64,000 bases of DNA from Nitrospira sp. (GTDB taxonomy: Bacteria > Nitrospirota > Nitrospiria > Nitrospirales > Nitrospiraceae): positions 2,527,001 to 2,591,000 of the forward strand of contig CP054184.1 of assembly GCA_015709715.1 (NCBI GenBank), written 5' to 3'. The position numbers were made by a program, and so were the translations under genes. The notes beneath the pieces are model-generated. The model made no database searches, was not told the DNA's origin, and saw only the letters and a list, made by a program, of their open reading frames with translations. Positions 34,097-44,116 of this stretch are shown piece after piece. The stretch's first letter is position 1. Each line of letters opens with the position of its first letter.

Positions 34097-34606
34097 ATGA
34101 ATAGGGTCGGAATTCTAGCCGCACTTGCAGTGTCCTCCGTTGTCGGCTTGTTGACCGCCGAAATCTCGGTGGCGGCCGATGATGCTGGGGGAGGGGTTAG
34201 CGAGGTCATCACTGGTAGCGGAAAGCTTTTTAAGGGTGAGCCTACCAACACCCTAAAAGGCCGAGTATGGTCGCAGTGGGCCGACAATCCTGATGGAGAG
34301 ATTTTGTTCGGTATTCAGTATTGGAATACCGGCGAGCCCGCCTCTGGTGAGGGCGGTGGCCGATCTTCAACCTCCATGGATGTGAAGCCGCCGGATCCTT
34401 TGTTCGTTTGCTGTGCGTGGGGGTACACTGGCGGTACTGAAAAAAACAACCCATACGCTGGGTGGCATCAGGCGGCAACCACCGTCCGGTTGGCTGTCAA
34501 GGACAAGAACCTGATGGACCAGATCATCAAGGCTTCGCAGGAGCTTGTGGCGATGGAAGTGACCCTTGATGGTCGTACCATCACCGGCTTCAAGGTCTTG
34601 AAGTAA
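34097..34606 (+). CDS. Exported protein of unknown function, first of a pair
   Basis: Predicted 169-residue exported protein with a signal peptide (ILAALAVSSVVGLLTAEISVAA, cleavage near residue 29). The mature part is acidic near the start, has a Gly-rich stretch (GEGGGRSS) and a Cys pair followed by an aromatic (FVCCAWGYTGG), and ends with alternating strands. I recognise no family. The start ATG at 34097 has a strong GGAGGGTAGGG ribosome site. It has its own promoter and precedes a second exported gene by 60 bases; together they form a two-gene unit closed by an intrinsic terminator. Confidence 0.7.
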   Translation: MNRVGILAALAVSSVVGLLTAEISVAADDAGGGVSEVITGSGKLFKGEPTNTLKGRVWSQWADNPDGEILFGIQYWNTGEPASGEGGGRSSTSMDVKPPDPLFVCCAWGYTGGTEKNNPYAGWHQAATTVRLAVKDKNLMDQIIKASQELVAMEVTLDGRTITGFKVLK

Positions 34607-34666
34607 GATTTATATCCACGTCGATATTATGCAGGATCTTTTGTCTTCTTTAAGGAGGATGTGATT

Positions 34667-35335
34667 ATGAAGCTTCAAAAGCAAGGGTGGTCATTCATGG
34701 CCGCCGTGGCTCTTGTGGTGGCGTTTGCCTCCAATGCGATGGCCATTGAGGCATTCCAAGAGCGGTTCGAGTGGGGTGACCTGAGCAAGCCCACCACACT
34801 GCAGGGGCGTGTGATTATCTTGGATCCCTATGATGAAGCCGTATGGATTAACATTGCCGTATTCGGCGGAAATGCCGAGAGCAATCTATTTTGGCAGAGA
34901 ATTCATCCGGGAAAGAATCTCAAATTCTATCCTGGGGATAAGAATGTGTGGGAGCAGCTCAAGTCTATGGCGCGTCCTCATGCAGGACCGGCTGCGGCAA
35001 AGGAAGTTCCTCCAGGATCCCCCACCACGCTCGTCGAGTTCGTGGCTCAGGAGACCGAGCAGAACCATCGTGTGATCTCGTCCGTCAAGAAGTTGCAAGA
35101 CAATGCCGGTGAAATGGGCAAACCGAAGAGCATCTCGTCTCTCCGCTTGAAGGAATGCGAAGGCAAGACCGAAGTGGACGCCGCCTGCGCCGCCGCTAAG
35201 CAGGGATTGAACACCTCTCCGAAGGGTGGCGACAAGGTGTTGATGCAGTACGACGTGTTGTTGCCGAACGGCAAGCCGCTGGCCAACCTGATTCCCTGGA
35301 CCGCTCAATACAATCGGGGTGGCGGCGCGCACTGA
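34667..35335 (+). CDS. Exported protein of unknown function, second of a pair
   Basis: Predicted 222-residue exported protein with signal peptide (MAAVALVVAFASNAMA, cleavage near residue 27). The mature part begins with a beta-rich domain (TLQGRVIILDPYDEAVWINIAVFG), has a middle helical segment and two Cys (KECEGK and DAACAA) that may pair. The preferred ATG has TAAGGAGG upstream. No family is recognised and it is not similar by eye to the first gene of the pair. A 13-base hairpin and T tract follow 28 bases after the stop. Confidence 0.7.
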   Translation: MKLQKQGWSFMAAVALVVAFASNAMAIEAFQERFEWGDLSKPTTLQGRVIILDPYDEAVWINIAVFGGNAESNLFWQRIHPGKNLKFYPGDKNVWEQLKSMARPHAGPAAAKEVPPGSPTTLVEFVAQETEQNHRVISSVKKLQDNAGEMGKPKSISSLRLKECEGKTEVDAACAAAKQGLNTSPKGGDKVLMQYDVLLPNGKPLANLIPWTAQYNRGGGAH

Positions 35336-35363
35336 GCCTTTTCAAGATTTCATCTTGAGGGAC

Positions 35364-35396
35364 AAGGCGGTACTCCTCACGGGGTGCCGCCTTTTT
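35364..35396 (+). terminator. Intrinsic terminator of the exported-protein pair
   Basis: A 13-pair stem with two G-T wobbles (AAGGCGGTACTCC / GGGGTGCCGCCTT), loop TCAC and a T run. It also lies before the 3' end of the convergent mutS. Confidence 0.8.
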
Positions 35397-35438
35397 CTTT
35401 GCGGTCCTTCCGTATAGTCCCTATGGGGAAAAACGTGC

Positions 35439-38087
35439 TTATTCGTCTCGGAGCCGCTGCTGAAGGGAAGCCAGGCGGTTGAGGGCATCCAGAGGAGTCA
35501 TGGAAAACAGGTCTATCTGACGGACTTCATCCAGAATGGGATGCGGTGTTGGGAGGGTGGCGTCGAAAGCCAACGACTGCTGAGAATCTGTGATCGGAGC
35601 AGAGGAAGTGTTGGACGATTCCAACTGAATAAGGACTGCTTTGGCTCGCTGGATGACCGTCTCAGGAAGCCCGGCTAGTTGCGCCACATGAATGCCGTAA
35701 CTCCGGTCGGCTCCTCCTGGGATGATCCGTCGCAGAAAGATGACTTCACCGTCCCGTTCCTGTACGGCCACGCAATAATTGGCGATTCCCTCTCGGAGAC
35801 TCTCCAGTTGTGTCATCTCGTGGTAATGGGTGGCGAAGAGGGTGCGAGCCCCGAGACGCCGGGGGTCCTGAATAAATTCCGCGATGGCCCAGGCAATGCT
35901 CAATCCGTCATAGGTGCTCGTCCCGCGGCCGATCTCGTCCAACAAAATCAGGCTACGAGCCGTCGCGCAATTGAGAATGTGTGCGGTCTCTGTCATTTCC
36001 ACCATGAACGTGCTTTGCCCTCCGGCCAGATTGTCGGAGGCACCGACACGGGTAAAGATGCGGTCAACCAATCCGATATGCGCTTCCTTCGCGGGCACGA
36101 AACTCCCCATTTGGGCCAGCAGGGTGATCAAGGCCGTTTGCCGAAGGTAGGTGCTTTTCCCGGCCATGTTCGGTCCGGTCAGAATGTGCAGTCGACTTGT
36201 GGTGAGGTCGAGATGCGTGTCGTTGGGGATGAATCCGCCGTTTAGGTTGAGTCGCTCCACGACGGGATGCCGGCCTTGCACAATGTCGATCCGGCTGCCT
36301 TCATCGATGGTGGGCCGGATGTAGCGGTTGAGCGCTGCTGTTTCGGCTAAGGCGGCGAACACGTCGATGGAGGCGAGCCTCTGACTGATGTCCTGTAGGC
36401 GCCCGGTTTCCCCGGCCAATCGCGCTCGCAATGCTTCAAAGAGTTCTTGTTCGAGGGCGGTGAGCTTGGTCTCGGCCCCGGTGACGCGCTCCTCCAGCTC
36501 CTTCAGTTCCGCCGTCATGAAGCGCTCGGCGTTGGCCAACGTCTGCTTCCGAATATAGTCGGCGGGGACTTTGCCGAGATTGGCCTTGGTCAGCTCGATG
36601 TAATATCCGAACACCTGGTTGTAACGGATCTTTAGGGATTCCACGCCGGTTCGGGCGCGTTCTCGCGCCTCCAGCTCTGCGATCCATTGTTTCCCTTCGC
36701 GGCTGGCCTTGCGGAGCTCATCGATGCCGGGGTCATACCCCGTTCTGAAAATGTTCCCGTCGCGAATGGAGACGGGAGGATCTGGGGCCAGGGCCTGCTC
36801 GATCAGTTCGTAGAGGTCCTGGGCATTGTCCCATGCCGCTGAGAGCGCGGCCAGGAGTGGCGCGCGCAAGGCCGCCAGGAGTGCGTGGATGGCCGGGAGC
36901 GAGGCCAGCGACAGCTTGAGCGCTAAGAGGTCCCGTGGATTGGCTGCTCCAAGCGAAATGCGGCTGCAGAGACGCGAAATATCCTGCACGCTCCTTAATG
37001 CTGTCCGTAGGGCGACACGACTGTCGAGGTTGATTTTTAGTTCATCGACTGCGGTCAGACGGGCCTCGATGCCGGCGCAGTCGAGCAGCGGACGAAGCAC
37101 CCACTCGCGTAACAGGCGCCCTCCCATGGCGGTGACGGTTCGGTCGATTACCTCCAACAGTGTGCGAGGTTGGTGCGAGGAGTGATCTTCCACGGAGCCT
37201 ATCGGTCTGACCAATTCCAGATTCCGGACGGTCGCGCTATCCAAGTGCATGGCCGCATGGTGGTGCCGTACGCGTATGTGTCGGATATGGTCGAGGGGCG
37301 CGGTCGGCTGGGTTTCCCGTACGTACCGTAGAATGGCTGCGCCAGCCTGGATGGCCAGCGGGAGTGCGTGGCATCCGAACGCCTCCAGGGAATGTACGCG
37401 AAAGTGTTGTTGCAGCCGGGTCCGGCCGTCTTCCAAGTCGAACCAGGCGGTGGGTCGCATGCAACACCGTGGTCCGGACAACTCCTCCACCCATCGCCGC
37501 TCATCCGGTGAGAGGGTTTCCGGGAGTAGAAGTTCTTTCGGTTCAAGGCGGATGAGTTCGTCGACCAGAGCCGTGGTTGCTTGTGGCCCATGAAACTCAC
37601 TCACCCAGTATTCGCCGGTCGACAGCTCCAGGGTCGCCAATCCGAACGACCATGCTCGTTGTCCGCCGCCGGCTGACTGGGAGCGAGAGACCACGGCTGT
37701 CAGGAGATTGGATTCGGCGGAAGAGAGGAACTCGCTGTCGATCAGTGTGCCGGGCGTATACAGCCGGACCACTTCTCGGCGGACCAGTCCCTTGGTGAGT
37801 TTGGGATCCTCGACTTGCTCGCAGAGCGCTACCGTTCTGCCCGCGCTCAGCAATTTGGCGATATAGTTTGTCGCGGCGTGATAGGGAACTCCGCAGAGAG
37901 GGATCGGTGTTTCGCTCGACTTGTCCCGAGAGGTCAGTGCGATCGAGAGCAGTTTGGAGGCTTCGACGGCGTCCTCCTGAAACATTTCGTAGAAGTCGCC
38001 GACGCGAAAAAACAGGATGGCATCTCGGTAGGCCTGCTTGATCTCGCGGTACTGCCGCATCAAGGGCGTGCCGTCGCTGTCACCCAT
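35439..38087 (-). CDS. mutS: DNA mismatch repair protein MutS
   Basis: Recognises base mismatches and starts repair with MutL. The 882-residue protein has the N-terminal mismatch-binding FFRVGDFYEMF motif (Phe/Glu at residues 32-36), the connector, lever and clamp regions and the C-terminal ABC ATPase: Walker A GPNMAGKST near residue 637 and Walker B/signature LILLDEIGRGTSTYDG, followed by TLFATHYHEM. The length and order are standard. It is last in the pdxJ-nnr-tsaE-lapA-mutS run and overlaps lapA by 8 bases. MutL is not in the window. Confidence 0.97.
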   Translation of the reverse strand: MGDSDGTPLMRQYREIKQAYRDAILFFRVGDFYEMFQEDAVEASKLLSIALTSRDKSSETPIPLCGVPYHAATNYIAKLLSAGRTVALCEQVEDPKLTKGLVRREVVRLYTPGTLIDSEFLSSAESNLLTAVVSRSQSAGGGQRAWSFGLATLELSTGEYWVSEFHGPQATTALVDELIRLEPKELLLPETLSPDERRWVEELSGPRCCMRPTAWFDLEDGRTRLQQHFRVHSLEAFGCHALPLAIQAGAAILRYVRETQPTAPLDHIRHIRVRHHHAAMHLDSATVRNLELVRPIGSVEDHSSHQPRTLLEVIDRTVTAMGGRLLREWVLRPLLDCAGIEARLTAVDELKINLDSRVALRTALRSVQDISRLCSRISLGAANPRDLLALKLSLASLPAIHALLAALRAPLLAALSAAWDNAQDLYELIEQALAPDPPVSIRDGNIFRTGYDPGIDELRKASREGKQWIAELEARERARTGVESLKIRYNQVFGYYIELTKANLGKVPADYIRKQTLANAERFMTAELKELEERVTGAETKLTALEQELFEALRARLAGETGRLQDISQRLASIDVFAALAETAALNRYIRPTIDEGSRIDIVQGRHPVVERLNLNGGFIPNDTHLDLTTSRLHILTGPNMAGKSTYLRQTALITLLAQMGSFVPAKEAHIGLVDRIFTRVGASDNLAGGQSTFMVEMTETAHILNCATARSLILLDEIGRGTSTYDGLSIAWAIAEFIQDPRRLGARTLFATHYHEMTQLESLREGIANYCVAVQERDGEVIFLRRIIPGGADRSYGIHVAQLAGLPETVIQRAKAVLIQLESSNTSSAPITDSQQSLAFDATLPTPHPILDEVRQIDLFSMTPLDALNRLASLQQRLRDE

Positions 38088-38424
38088 CGGTCGCGTCTCC
38101 TTCGGCTTCCGAGAGGGTCGGCATGTCGGCCCGGCGCGTGGCTCGGTCGAGCGCCTGTCGGAGGCGCTCCAAGTCTACTTCCGCCTCTTGCAGCGCTTTC
38201 GTCTTCCGGCGTAACTCGATGCGGCCTCGCACCCATGCGGGAAACAGCAGGATGCCCGTGACGAGCAGGCCGACCCCGAACGCGGCCAGAATGGGCTTGT
38301 AGATCAATGTGGAGGCGGATCGAAGGCCGAAGAAGTAACGCAGCGTAACTTCCTGCTCCTGGTTCTGCAGAAAAAACGACAGCGAGAGCAGCAGCAGCAG
38401 CCCGACCAATATCAACCGAATCAC
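38080..38424 (-). CDS. LapA/DUF1049 membrane protein
   Basis: Predicted 114-residue protein: two membrane helices (residues 2-20 and 44-62) separated by the short NQEQEVTLRYFFG loop characteristic of LapA/DUF1049, then a cytoplasmic coiled coil (RIELRRKTKALQEAEVDLER) and a charged tail. The family in E. coli (LapA) helps control LPS synthesis with LapB, but here LapB is not adjacent, so that role is uncertain. It overlaps tsaE by 4 bases and mutS by 8, so the run is translationally coupled. Confidence 0.83.
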   Translation of the reverse strand: MIRLILVGLLLLLSLSFFLQNQEQEVTLRYFFGLRSASTLIYKPILAAFGVGLLVTGILLFPAWVRGRIELRRKTKALQEAEVDLERLRQALDRATRRADMPTLSEAEGDATDG

Positions 38425-39041
38425 CGTTCAGTCCTCCTCTGGCGCCGCAATTGTACACGGGTTTGCCCGGCCCCTCTAGGGGGCGTGGCGGCGGTCCAGC
38501 GAGCATGCAGGGCTGCCAGCAGCTCTTGCGCAGAAGGGCCGATGGCGATCAGGCTGGCGCGTCGTCCTGCCGCGCCCTGATGAGCCAGGTGAATTTCCAA
38601 CCGGTCCGTCGGAAGGCTCCAGCCCCACCGATCGGCCCATTCGACGGCTGTCACGGTCTGTTCATCCAAATAATCGTCGAGGCCGGTATCTTCGAGCTGC
38701 TCGGCCGCCAGGCGATAGAGGTCGGCATGAACCAGGCGAAGGCGTCCGCGGTATTCGTGGATCAAGGTGAAAGTGGGACTGCTCACGGCCGTCGGTTCGG
38801 CCCGTAGTCCGGCCGCGATGCCCTTCACGAGCGTCGTTTTACCCGCTCCTAGCTCACCGAAGAGGGCTAAGATTTCGCCCCCTGTGGCCAGTTTGCCGAT
38901 CCAGGTTCCCAAACGACGGGTCTGTTGCGGGGATGGGAGCCGCAGTTGCCACGGCTTTTCAGCAGGGCCGCGGACCGGTTTTGGTTGACCGGTCGATGAG
39001 ACCCGCGTCGCTCTACGATTGCGTGAGGGATGTGAGGGCAT
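38421..39041 (-). CDS. tsaE: tRNA threonylcarbamoyladenosine biosynthesis ATPase TsaE
   Basis: Part of the t6A tRNA modification machinery with TsaB and TsaD. The 206-residue protein is longer than the usual 150: about 30 extra N-terminal and 40 extra C-terminal residues, both Arg-rich. Visible: P-loop GELGAGKTT (62-70), SSPTFTLIHEY and VEWADRW. It overlaps nnr by 29 bases, an unusually large overlap for such a gene. TsaB and TsaD are not in the window. Confidence 0.93.
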   Translation of the reverse strand: MPSHPSRNRRATRVSSTGQPKPVRGPAEKPWQLRLPSPQQTRRLGTWIGKLATGGEILALFGELGAGKTTLVKGIAAGLRAEPTAVSSPTFTLIHEYRGRLRLVHADLYRLAAEQLEDTGLDDYLDEQTVTAVEWADRWGWSLPTDRLEIHLAHQGAAGRRASLIAIGPSAQELLAALHARWTAATPPRGAGQTRVQLRRQRRTER

Positions 39042-40584
39042 GGGGTAGGTGGTGGATTACGTCTCCCGCGATCATGCCGGGTTGTCCCAGGTCGGCGGCG
39101 GCGCGATCTCCCGCGAGGCCGTGGAGATAGGTCGCGGCGCAGGCGGCCTCCCACGGGCCGACCCCTTGGGCCAACAGCCCGCCCACCATGCCGGTCAAGA
39201 CATCGCCGGTACCGGCCGTGGCCATCCCTGGATTCCCGGTTGGACAGATCGCTGCCATACCATCCGGGCGTGCGATGACCGTCCGTGCGCCCTTGAGCAC
39301 CACGAAGACGCCACGCTCGTGCGCGAAGCGAACGGCCGTTCCCAAGCGGTCCTGATTGACGGATTGCGTCGTCGCTTCCGCTTCCAACCGAGCCATTTCT
39401 CCGGGGTGAGGGGTGATTATGGGGGGATGCTTACACTCGGTCAGCAGCGAGGCCTTCCCGGCCAGGGCATTAAGCGCATCCGCGTCCAACACGCAGGGCT
39501 GATCGACACGTTTAATGAACTCCTGCACCAGATCGACGGTTTCCGGGTGGGTCGTGAGACCAGGACCAAGAGCGATCGCATCCCGGGTACCTGCAAAGGT
39601 CAGCAGCCGGTCCAAGCCGGACCGCGCGAAGGTGCGAGCCTTGGTTTCCGGCATCGGCCATGTCATAGCTTCCAGGAGTTTTGCTTCGAGTATATCGTTG
39701 ACGCTCGAAGGGACTGCAACGGTGACCAATCCCGTACCTACACGCAGGGCGGCGGTGGCTGCCATGGCCGCGGCACCGGTCTTCCCGACCGAGCCGGCCA
39801 CGAGCCCGAGGTGGCCGTAGGTTCCCTTATGGGCCGTCAGATGCCTGGCGGGGAGCGCGGCGCGCGCGAAGGTGCCACTGATGAGCATGACACGGGAGCC
39901 GACAGCGTCGACGAAGGAGGAAGGAATGCCGATATTAACGAGCCGGACTGCTCCCGCGTGCTCAATGCCGGCCCCGCAGTATAGGCCCAGCTTGGGCAGT
40001 CCGAGTGTGACCGTGAGGTTTGCGCGGACAGCAGTTCCCATGACGGCTCCCGTATCAGCCTGTAAGCCGGATGGAAGATCGACTGCGATGGTGGGACGGC
40101 CGGCTGTATTGATGGCTTCGATCACATCGAAATAGAGGCCCGTGACGGGCGTCGACAGTCCGGTGCCTAGAATGGCATCCACTATGAGCTCACTGCTTTC
40201 CAAGCGGCGCCGCATCGTATCGGAACCGGTCGGGCGTGTCACGGCTGAAGGTCCGGCACTCCTGAGAAATCGCTGATACATAGTTTTCGCGTCCCTCGCC
40301 AGATCCTGAGGGGAGACGAGCAGTAGTACATGGACCTTGGCTTTCTTTCGTTTCAGGAGGCGGCCGATTACGAATCCGTCGCCGCCGTTATTGCCTTTCC
40401 CACAGACAATGGTCACCACTTTTCCGGCCGGGGACCCATACCGTTGCTCAAGGTGCGCCACCACACCGGTGCCGGCTCGCTCCATCAGCGTGAGCCCGGG
40501 CACCTGGGCTTCGGTGATCGTCCGGCGGTCCAAGGTGCGCATCTGCTCTGCGGTGACAATGGGAATCATGTCGGTGCCGCTCAC
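39013..40584 (-). CDS. nnr: Bifunctional NAD(P)H-hydrate repair enzyme
   Basis: Repairs damaged NADHX and NADPHX. The 523-residue fusion has an N-terminal epimerase domain (YjeF_N, containing GKGNNGGDGFVIGRLL and VDLPSGL) and a C-terminal ADP-dependent dehydratase (GLVAGSVGKTGAAAMA, DADALNAL, TPHPGEMARLE, GTGDVLTGMVGGLLAQG). The start is GTG at 40584 or ATG at 40569; neither has a strong ribosome site. It begins 3 bases after pdxJ ends. The gene acpS, often placed between pdxJ and nnr, is absent here. Confidence 0.95.
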   Translation of the reverse strand: MSGTDMIPIVTAEQMRTLDRRTITEAQVPGLTLMERAGTGVVAHLEQRYGSPAGKVVTIVCGKGNNGGDGFVIGRLLKRKKAKVHVLLLVSPQDLARDAKTMYQRFLRSAGPSAVTRPTGSDTMRRRLESSELIVDAILGTGLSTPVTGLYFDVIEAINTAGRPTIAVDLPSGLQADTGAVMGTAVRANLTVTLGLPKLGLYCGAGIEHAGAVRLVNIGIPSSFVDAVGSRVMLISGTFARAALPARHLTAHKGTYGHLGLVAGSVGKTGAAAMAATAALRVGTGLVTVAVPSSVNDILEAKLLEAMTWPMPETKARTFARSGLDRLLTFAGTRDAIALGPGLTTHPETVDLVQEFIKRVDQPCVLDADALNALAGKASLLTECKHPPIITPHPGEMARLEAEATTQSVNQDRLGTAVRFAHERGVFVVLKGARTVIARPDGMAAICPTGNPGMATAGTGDVLTGMVGGLLAQGVGPWEAACAATYLHGLAGDRAAADLGQPGMIAGDVIHHLPHALTSLTQS

Positions 40585-40587
40585 GTG

Positions 40588-41301
40588 TCAGGCGACCAAT
40601 TCTTTCATTTCGCGGACCGCCTGGACTATTCCGACCAGTACAGCACGGGAGATGATGCTGTGGCCGATGTTGAACTCGACGATTTCCGGCAATCGAGCCA
40701 GGCGTTTAACATTGCGATAGGTGAGACCGTGGCCGGCATTGACGCCGAGGCCGAGCTTGTAGGCCAATTTGGCGGCCTGGGTGATCGCTTCGAATTCCTC
40801 GTCTTCTTCTTTTGAGCGCTTGGCGTTGGCGTAACGACCGGTGTGGAGTTCGACATAGGCCGCGCCGATCTTGTGGGCCGCCTTGATTTGCTCGAGGCTG
40901 GGTTCAACGAATAGGCTGGTGGGAATGCCTCCGTCACGCAGCAAGTCCACGATTTTTTGCACGCGCTCACGATGGGTGACGATGTCCAGCCCGCCTTCTG
41001 TCGTCAATTCCTGGCGTCGTTCGGGCACCAGCGTCACCAGGTCCGGTTTGACGTTCAAGGCGATCTTGGCCATGGCCTCGTCGGCGGCCATTTCGAGGTC
41101 AAGCTTGGTGCGCACGATTTCCCGCAGCATGGTCAGGTCGCGATCTTGGATATGCCGCCGGTCTTCGCGCAGGTGCACCACCAATCCGTCCGCGCCGGCC
41201 AATTCGACCAACAGGGCCGCACTCAACGGATCGGGATCATTGCCGCCTCGCGCTTGGCGGAGGGTTGCCACGTGATCGATATTCACTCCCAGTCGAGCCA
41301 T
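40588..41301 (-). CDS. pdxJ: Pyridoxine 5'-phosphate synthase
   Basis: Last step of the deoxyxylulose-dependent vitamin B6 pathway, joining 3-amino-2-oxopropyl phosphate with deoxyxylulose phosphate. The 237-residue TIM barrel shows the full signature: [21 protein letters not shown] at the start, [11 protein letters not shown], the [18 protein letters not shown] segment and the C-terminal [11 protein letters not shown]. The ATG at 41301 has GGAGG upstream. It opens the minus-strand run; no promoter was clearly recognised in the 263 bases up to the divergent aminotransferase gene. Confidence 0.97.
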   Translation of the reverse strand: MARLGVNIDHVATLRQARGGNDPDPLSAALLVELAGADGLVVHLREDRRHIQDRDLTMLREIVRTKLDLEMAADEAMAKIALNVKPDLVTLVPERRQELTTEGGLDIVTHRERVQKIVDLLRDGGIPTSLFVEPSLEQIKAAHKIGAAYVELHTGRYANAKRSKEEDEEFEAITQAAKLAYKLGLGVNAGHGLTYRNVKRLARLPEIVEFNIGHSIISRAVLVGIVQAVREMKELVA

Positions 41302-41464
41302 CACACCTCCGAGTCGTCCCGCAGTTTCATTGGGAAAAGTTTCAGAACCATTGGAAATTCATAGACAATTTGCCCGTCGCTGAGGCATTATTAACAGAAT
41401 CGGGCGGGCGCGAGCAAGCGGGCTGATCGCAGGCCCATTTCAACTCTTCATGATCGTGGCGAAA

Positions 41465-41493
41465 TTGACTCGTTCTGAGGGCTCCATTACAAT
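41465..41493 (+). promoter_or_regulatory. Promoter of the aminotransferase-hom-thrC operon
   Basis: TTGACT, 17-base spacer, TACAAT, giving a transcript start near 41500 and a leader of about 65 bases. It is close to consensus. Confidence 0.65.
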
Positions 41494-41564
41494 ACGGCCC
41501 TTCCAGAACGATGACGACGTAACCTGTTGCAATTAGACCCCGCCCTTAGGAGTCAGACGCATCC

Positions 41565-42761
41565 ATGGCAATCGGAGACGGTTTTTACCGAATCAAGAGA
41601 CTCCCTCCGTACGTCTTCGCGCAAGTACAAACCCTGAAGCTCGAGGCGCGGCAGCGAGGTGAAGACATCATCGACTTCGGAATGGGTAACCCGGACCAGC
41701 CTACTCCTGGTCATATCGTCGATAAACTCATTGAGGCGTCGAAGAAGGCGAAGAACCATCGCTATTCGGCCTCGCGCGGAATCACGAAACTTCGTCATGC
41801 CATCACGGGCTGGTACAAGCGCAACTACGATGTCGACCTGGACCCTGAGACTGAGGCGATCGTCACCATCGGTTCCAAAGAAGGGATCGCGCACCTGGCC
41901 TTGGCGACCATCGGTCCCGGTGACGTGGTCCTGACACCGACGCCGACCTATCCCATCCATATGTACAGCTTCATCATCGCCGGTGGGGAGGTGCGAGGGA
42001 TCGAACTGCGTCAGGACAGCGACTTTTTCGACGATCTTTTGAGGGTCTACCGCCAAACCCTCCCCCGGCCGCGCATCTTAGTGATCAACTTCCCGCACAA
42101 TCCGACGACCGCGGTGGTCGATCTGGAGTTCTTCAAAAAGATCGTCGCATTTGCGAAAGAACATGACGTGATCGTGATCCACGATTTGGCCTATGCGGAC
42201 ATCGCCTTCGACGGATATAAGGCGCCGAGTTTTCTGCAAGTACCCGAGGCGAAAGATGTCGGCGTGGAATTTTACACCCTGTCCAAGGCGTACAACATGC
42301 CGGGGTGGCGGGTGGGCTTCTGCGTCGGTAATCGCGAGGTGGTTGGGGCGTTGGCCAAGATCAAGAGTTATCTCGATTACGGGATTTTCCAGCCGATTCA
42401 AATCGCCAGCACTGTCGCACTGAACGGCCCTCAAGATTGCGTGAAGGAAGTGGTGCAGCGTTATCAAAGTCGCCGCAATGTGCTGGTGAACGGGCTCAAT
42501 CGCATCGGCTGGTCGGTGCCCTTGCCGCGTGCGACCATGTTTGTGTGGGCGCGTATTCCGGATCCCTATCGACACATGGGGTCTCTGGAGTTCTCCAAGT
42601 TGTTGCTGAAAGAGGCCAAGGTGGCCGTGTCTCCCGGGATCGGTTTCGGAGAAGGCGGAGATGAGTTCGTGCGGTTCGCGCTGGTGGAGAATGAGCATCG
42701 GACGCGGCAGGCCCTGCGCGGGATTCGCAAGGCGTTGAAGTTGGACGAGCAGGACGTATGA
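41565..42761 (+). CDS. Class I aminotransferase (AlaC/DapL-like)
   Basis: Predicted 398-residue fold-type I PLP enzyme with [19 protein letters not shown], the [12 protein letters not shown] segment, the [13 protein letters not shown] region and PLP lysine Lys241 in [15 protein letters not shown]. It belongs to the AlaC / LL-diaminopimelate aminotransferase-like group. Its first place in an aspartate-family operon suggests a role in glutamate-pyruvate or diaminopimelate amino transfer, but the substrate cannot be fixed from sequence. The stop overlaps the hom ATG by 4 bases (ATGA). Confidence 0.9.
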   Translation: MAIGDGFYRIKRLPPYVFAQVQTLKLEARQRGEDIIDFGMGNPDQPTPGHIVDKLIEASKKAKNHRYSASRGITKLRHAITGWYKRNYDVDLDPETEAIVTIGSKEGIAHLALATIGPGDVVLTPTPTYPIHMYSFIIAGGEVRGIELRQDSDFFDDLLRVYRQTLPRPRILVINFPHNPTTAVVDLEFFKKIVAFAKEHDVIVIHDLAYADIAFDGYKAPSFLQVPEAKDVGVEFYTLSKAYNMPGWRVGFCVGNREVVGALAKIKSYLDYGIFQPIQIASTVALNGPQDCVKEVVQRYQSRRNVLVNGLNRIGWSVPLPRATMFVWARIPDPYRHMGSLEFSKLLLKEAKVAVSPGIGFGEGGDEFVRFALVENEHRTRQALRGIRKALKLDEQDV

Positions 42762-44071
42762 CACGCGAAATCGGAGTGGGGATGATCGGCTTCGGGACGG
42801 TCGGTACGGGTGTCGCCCGTATCTTGATCGAGAATGCCGAGTTGATCCGTCGGCGCGTGGGAGTGCCGATCAAACTGGTGCGCATTGCGGATCTGGATAT
42901 CACGCGGGACCGCGGGGTGCCGTTGTCCCCCGGGGTTTTGACCACTGACCTCCAACAGATTCTGAGCGATCCTCAGGTCGACATCGTCATCGAGTTGATG
43001 GGCGGCTATGACGCAGCCAAGCGCGTCATTCTGGACGCGGTGCAGCGGGGCAAACACGTCGTCACTGCGAACAAGGCCTTGTTGGCGGTGCATGGGGAAG
43101 ACATTTTTGCGGTGGCTTCTCGGCAGGGTGTCGATCTTGGGTTTGAAGCCAGCGTCGGCGGCGGGATTCCCGTGATTCGGGCCTTGATGGAGGGATTGGC
43201 GGCAAACAACATTCAATCCATCTACGGCATCATCAACGGCACGTCCAACTATATCCTCAGCCGGATGACCAGCGAGGGTCAGCGGTTCGATGTGGTATTG
43301 GAAGAAGCGAAACGAGCCGGGTACGCGGAGGCTGATCCGACGTTCGACGTCGCCGGCATCGATTCCGCACACAAGCTGACCATTATGGTGAGCCTGGCCT
43401 ATGGGACACCCGTGAATTTCAAGGAAGTGTACACGGAGGGCATTACCGGACTGACCCCGCTCGATATTGCCTATGCTAAGGAGTTCGGTTTTACGATCAA
43501 GTTGTTGGCGATCGCAAAGTATTCCGACGGTGAGATCGAAGCGCGCGTGCATCCCACGATGGTGCCGTCTGCCTCTCAGATTGCCAAGGTCGACGGGGTC
43601 TACAATGCCATCCAATTGGTCGGGGATGCCGTCGAAGACGTCGTGTTATATGGGCGCGGGGCCGGGTCCATGCCGACAGGCAGTGCCGTCGTCAGCGATG
43701 TCATGTCCATTGCGCGTAACATGCTGAAGAACGCCAGCGGCCGTGTTCCTCCCGCCTCGTTTCAGCCGGATCAACGGCGGCCCTTGCGGATGCGTCCGAT
43801 GGAAGAGATCACCTCGCTCTACTACATTCGCTTCATGGTCTTGGATCGACCGGGTGTGTTGTCGCAGATTGCCGGGGTGTTGGGGCGCTGCGGTATCAGC
43901 ATCTCTTCCGTGCTGCAGCAAGGTCGGAAGGAGGGACAAACGGTGCCAGTCGTCATCATGACGCACATGGCGAAAGAACGGGATATTCAACGGGCCTTGA
44001 AAGAGATCAACACCATGCCCTACATTTCGGAACCCACGACGCTCATCAGGGTGGAGGGGCGTGACGAATGA
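42758..44071 (+). CDS. hom: Homoserine dehydrogenase
   Basis: Reduces aspartate semialdehyde to homoserine with NAD(P)H. The 437-residue monofunctional enzyme has the nucleotide-binding [11 protein letters not shown] (8-18), the [11 protein letters not shown] segment, the [10 protein letters not shown] region, [11 protein letters not shown] and a C-terminal ACT domain ([19 protein letters not shown]) that can give threonine feedback control. It is coupled to the aminotransferase by a 4-base overlap and followed 45 bases later by thrC. Confidence 0.97.
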   Translation: MTREIGVGMIGFGTVGTGVARILIENAELIRRRVGVPIKLVRIADLDITRDRGVPLSPGVLTTDLQQILSDPQVDIVIELMGGYDAAKRVILDAVQRGKHVVTANKALLAVHGEDIFAVASRQGVDLGFEASVGGGIPVIRALMEGLAANNIQSIYGIINGTSNYILSRMTSEGQRFDVVLEEAKRAGYAEADPTFDVAGIDSAHKLTIMVSLAYGTPVNFKEVYTEGITGLTPLDIAYAKEFGFTIKLLAIAKYSDGEIEARVHPTMVPSASQIAKVDGVYNAIQLVGDAVEDVVLYGRGAGSMPTGSAVVSDVMSIARNMLKNASGRVPPASFQPDQRRPLRMRPMEEITSLYYIRFMVLDRPGVLSQIAGVLGRCGISISSVLQQGRKEGQTVPVVIMTHMAKERDIQRALKEINTMPYISEPTTLIRVEGRDE

Positions 44072-44116
44072 TGCGGAGCATCGGTCCTCTGAAGACCGCA
44101 GATTGGTGACGAGGTC

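Noticed and set aside
41305-41564. Riboswitch or T-box ahead of the aminotransferase-hom-thrC operon
   Set aside because: The leader is short and I see neither a lysine riboswitch nor T-box core motifs; only a promoter is supported.
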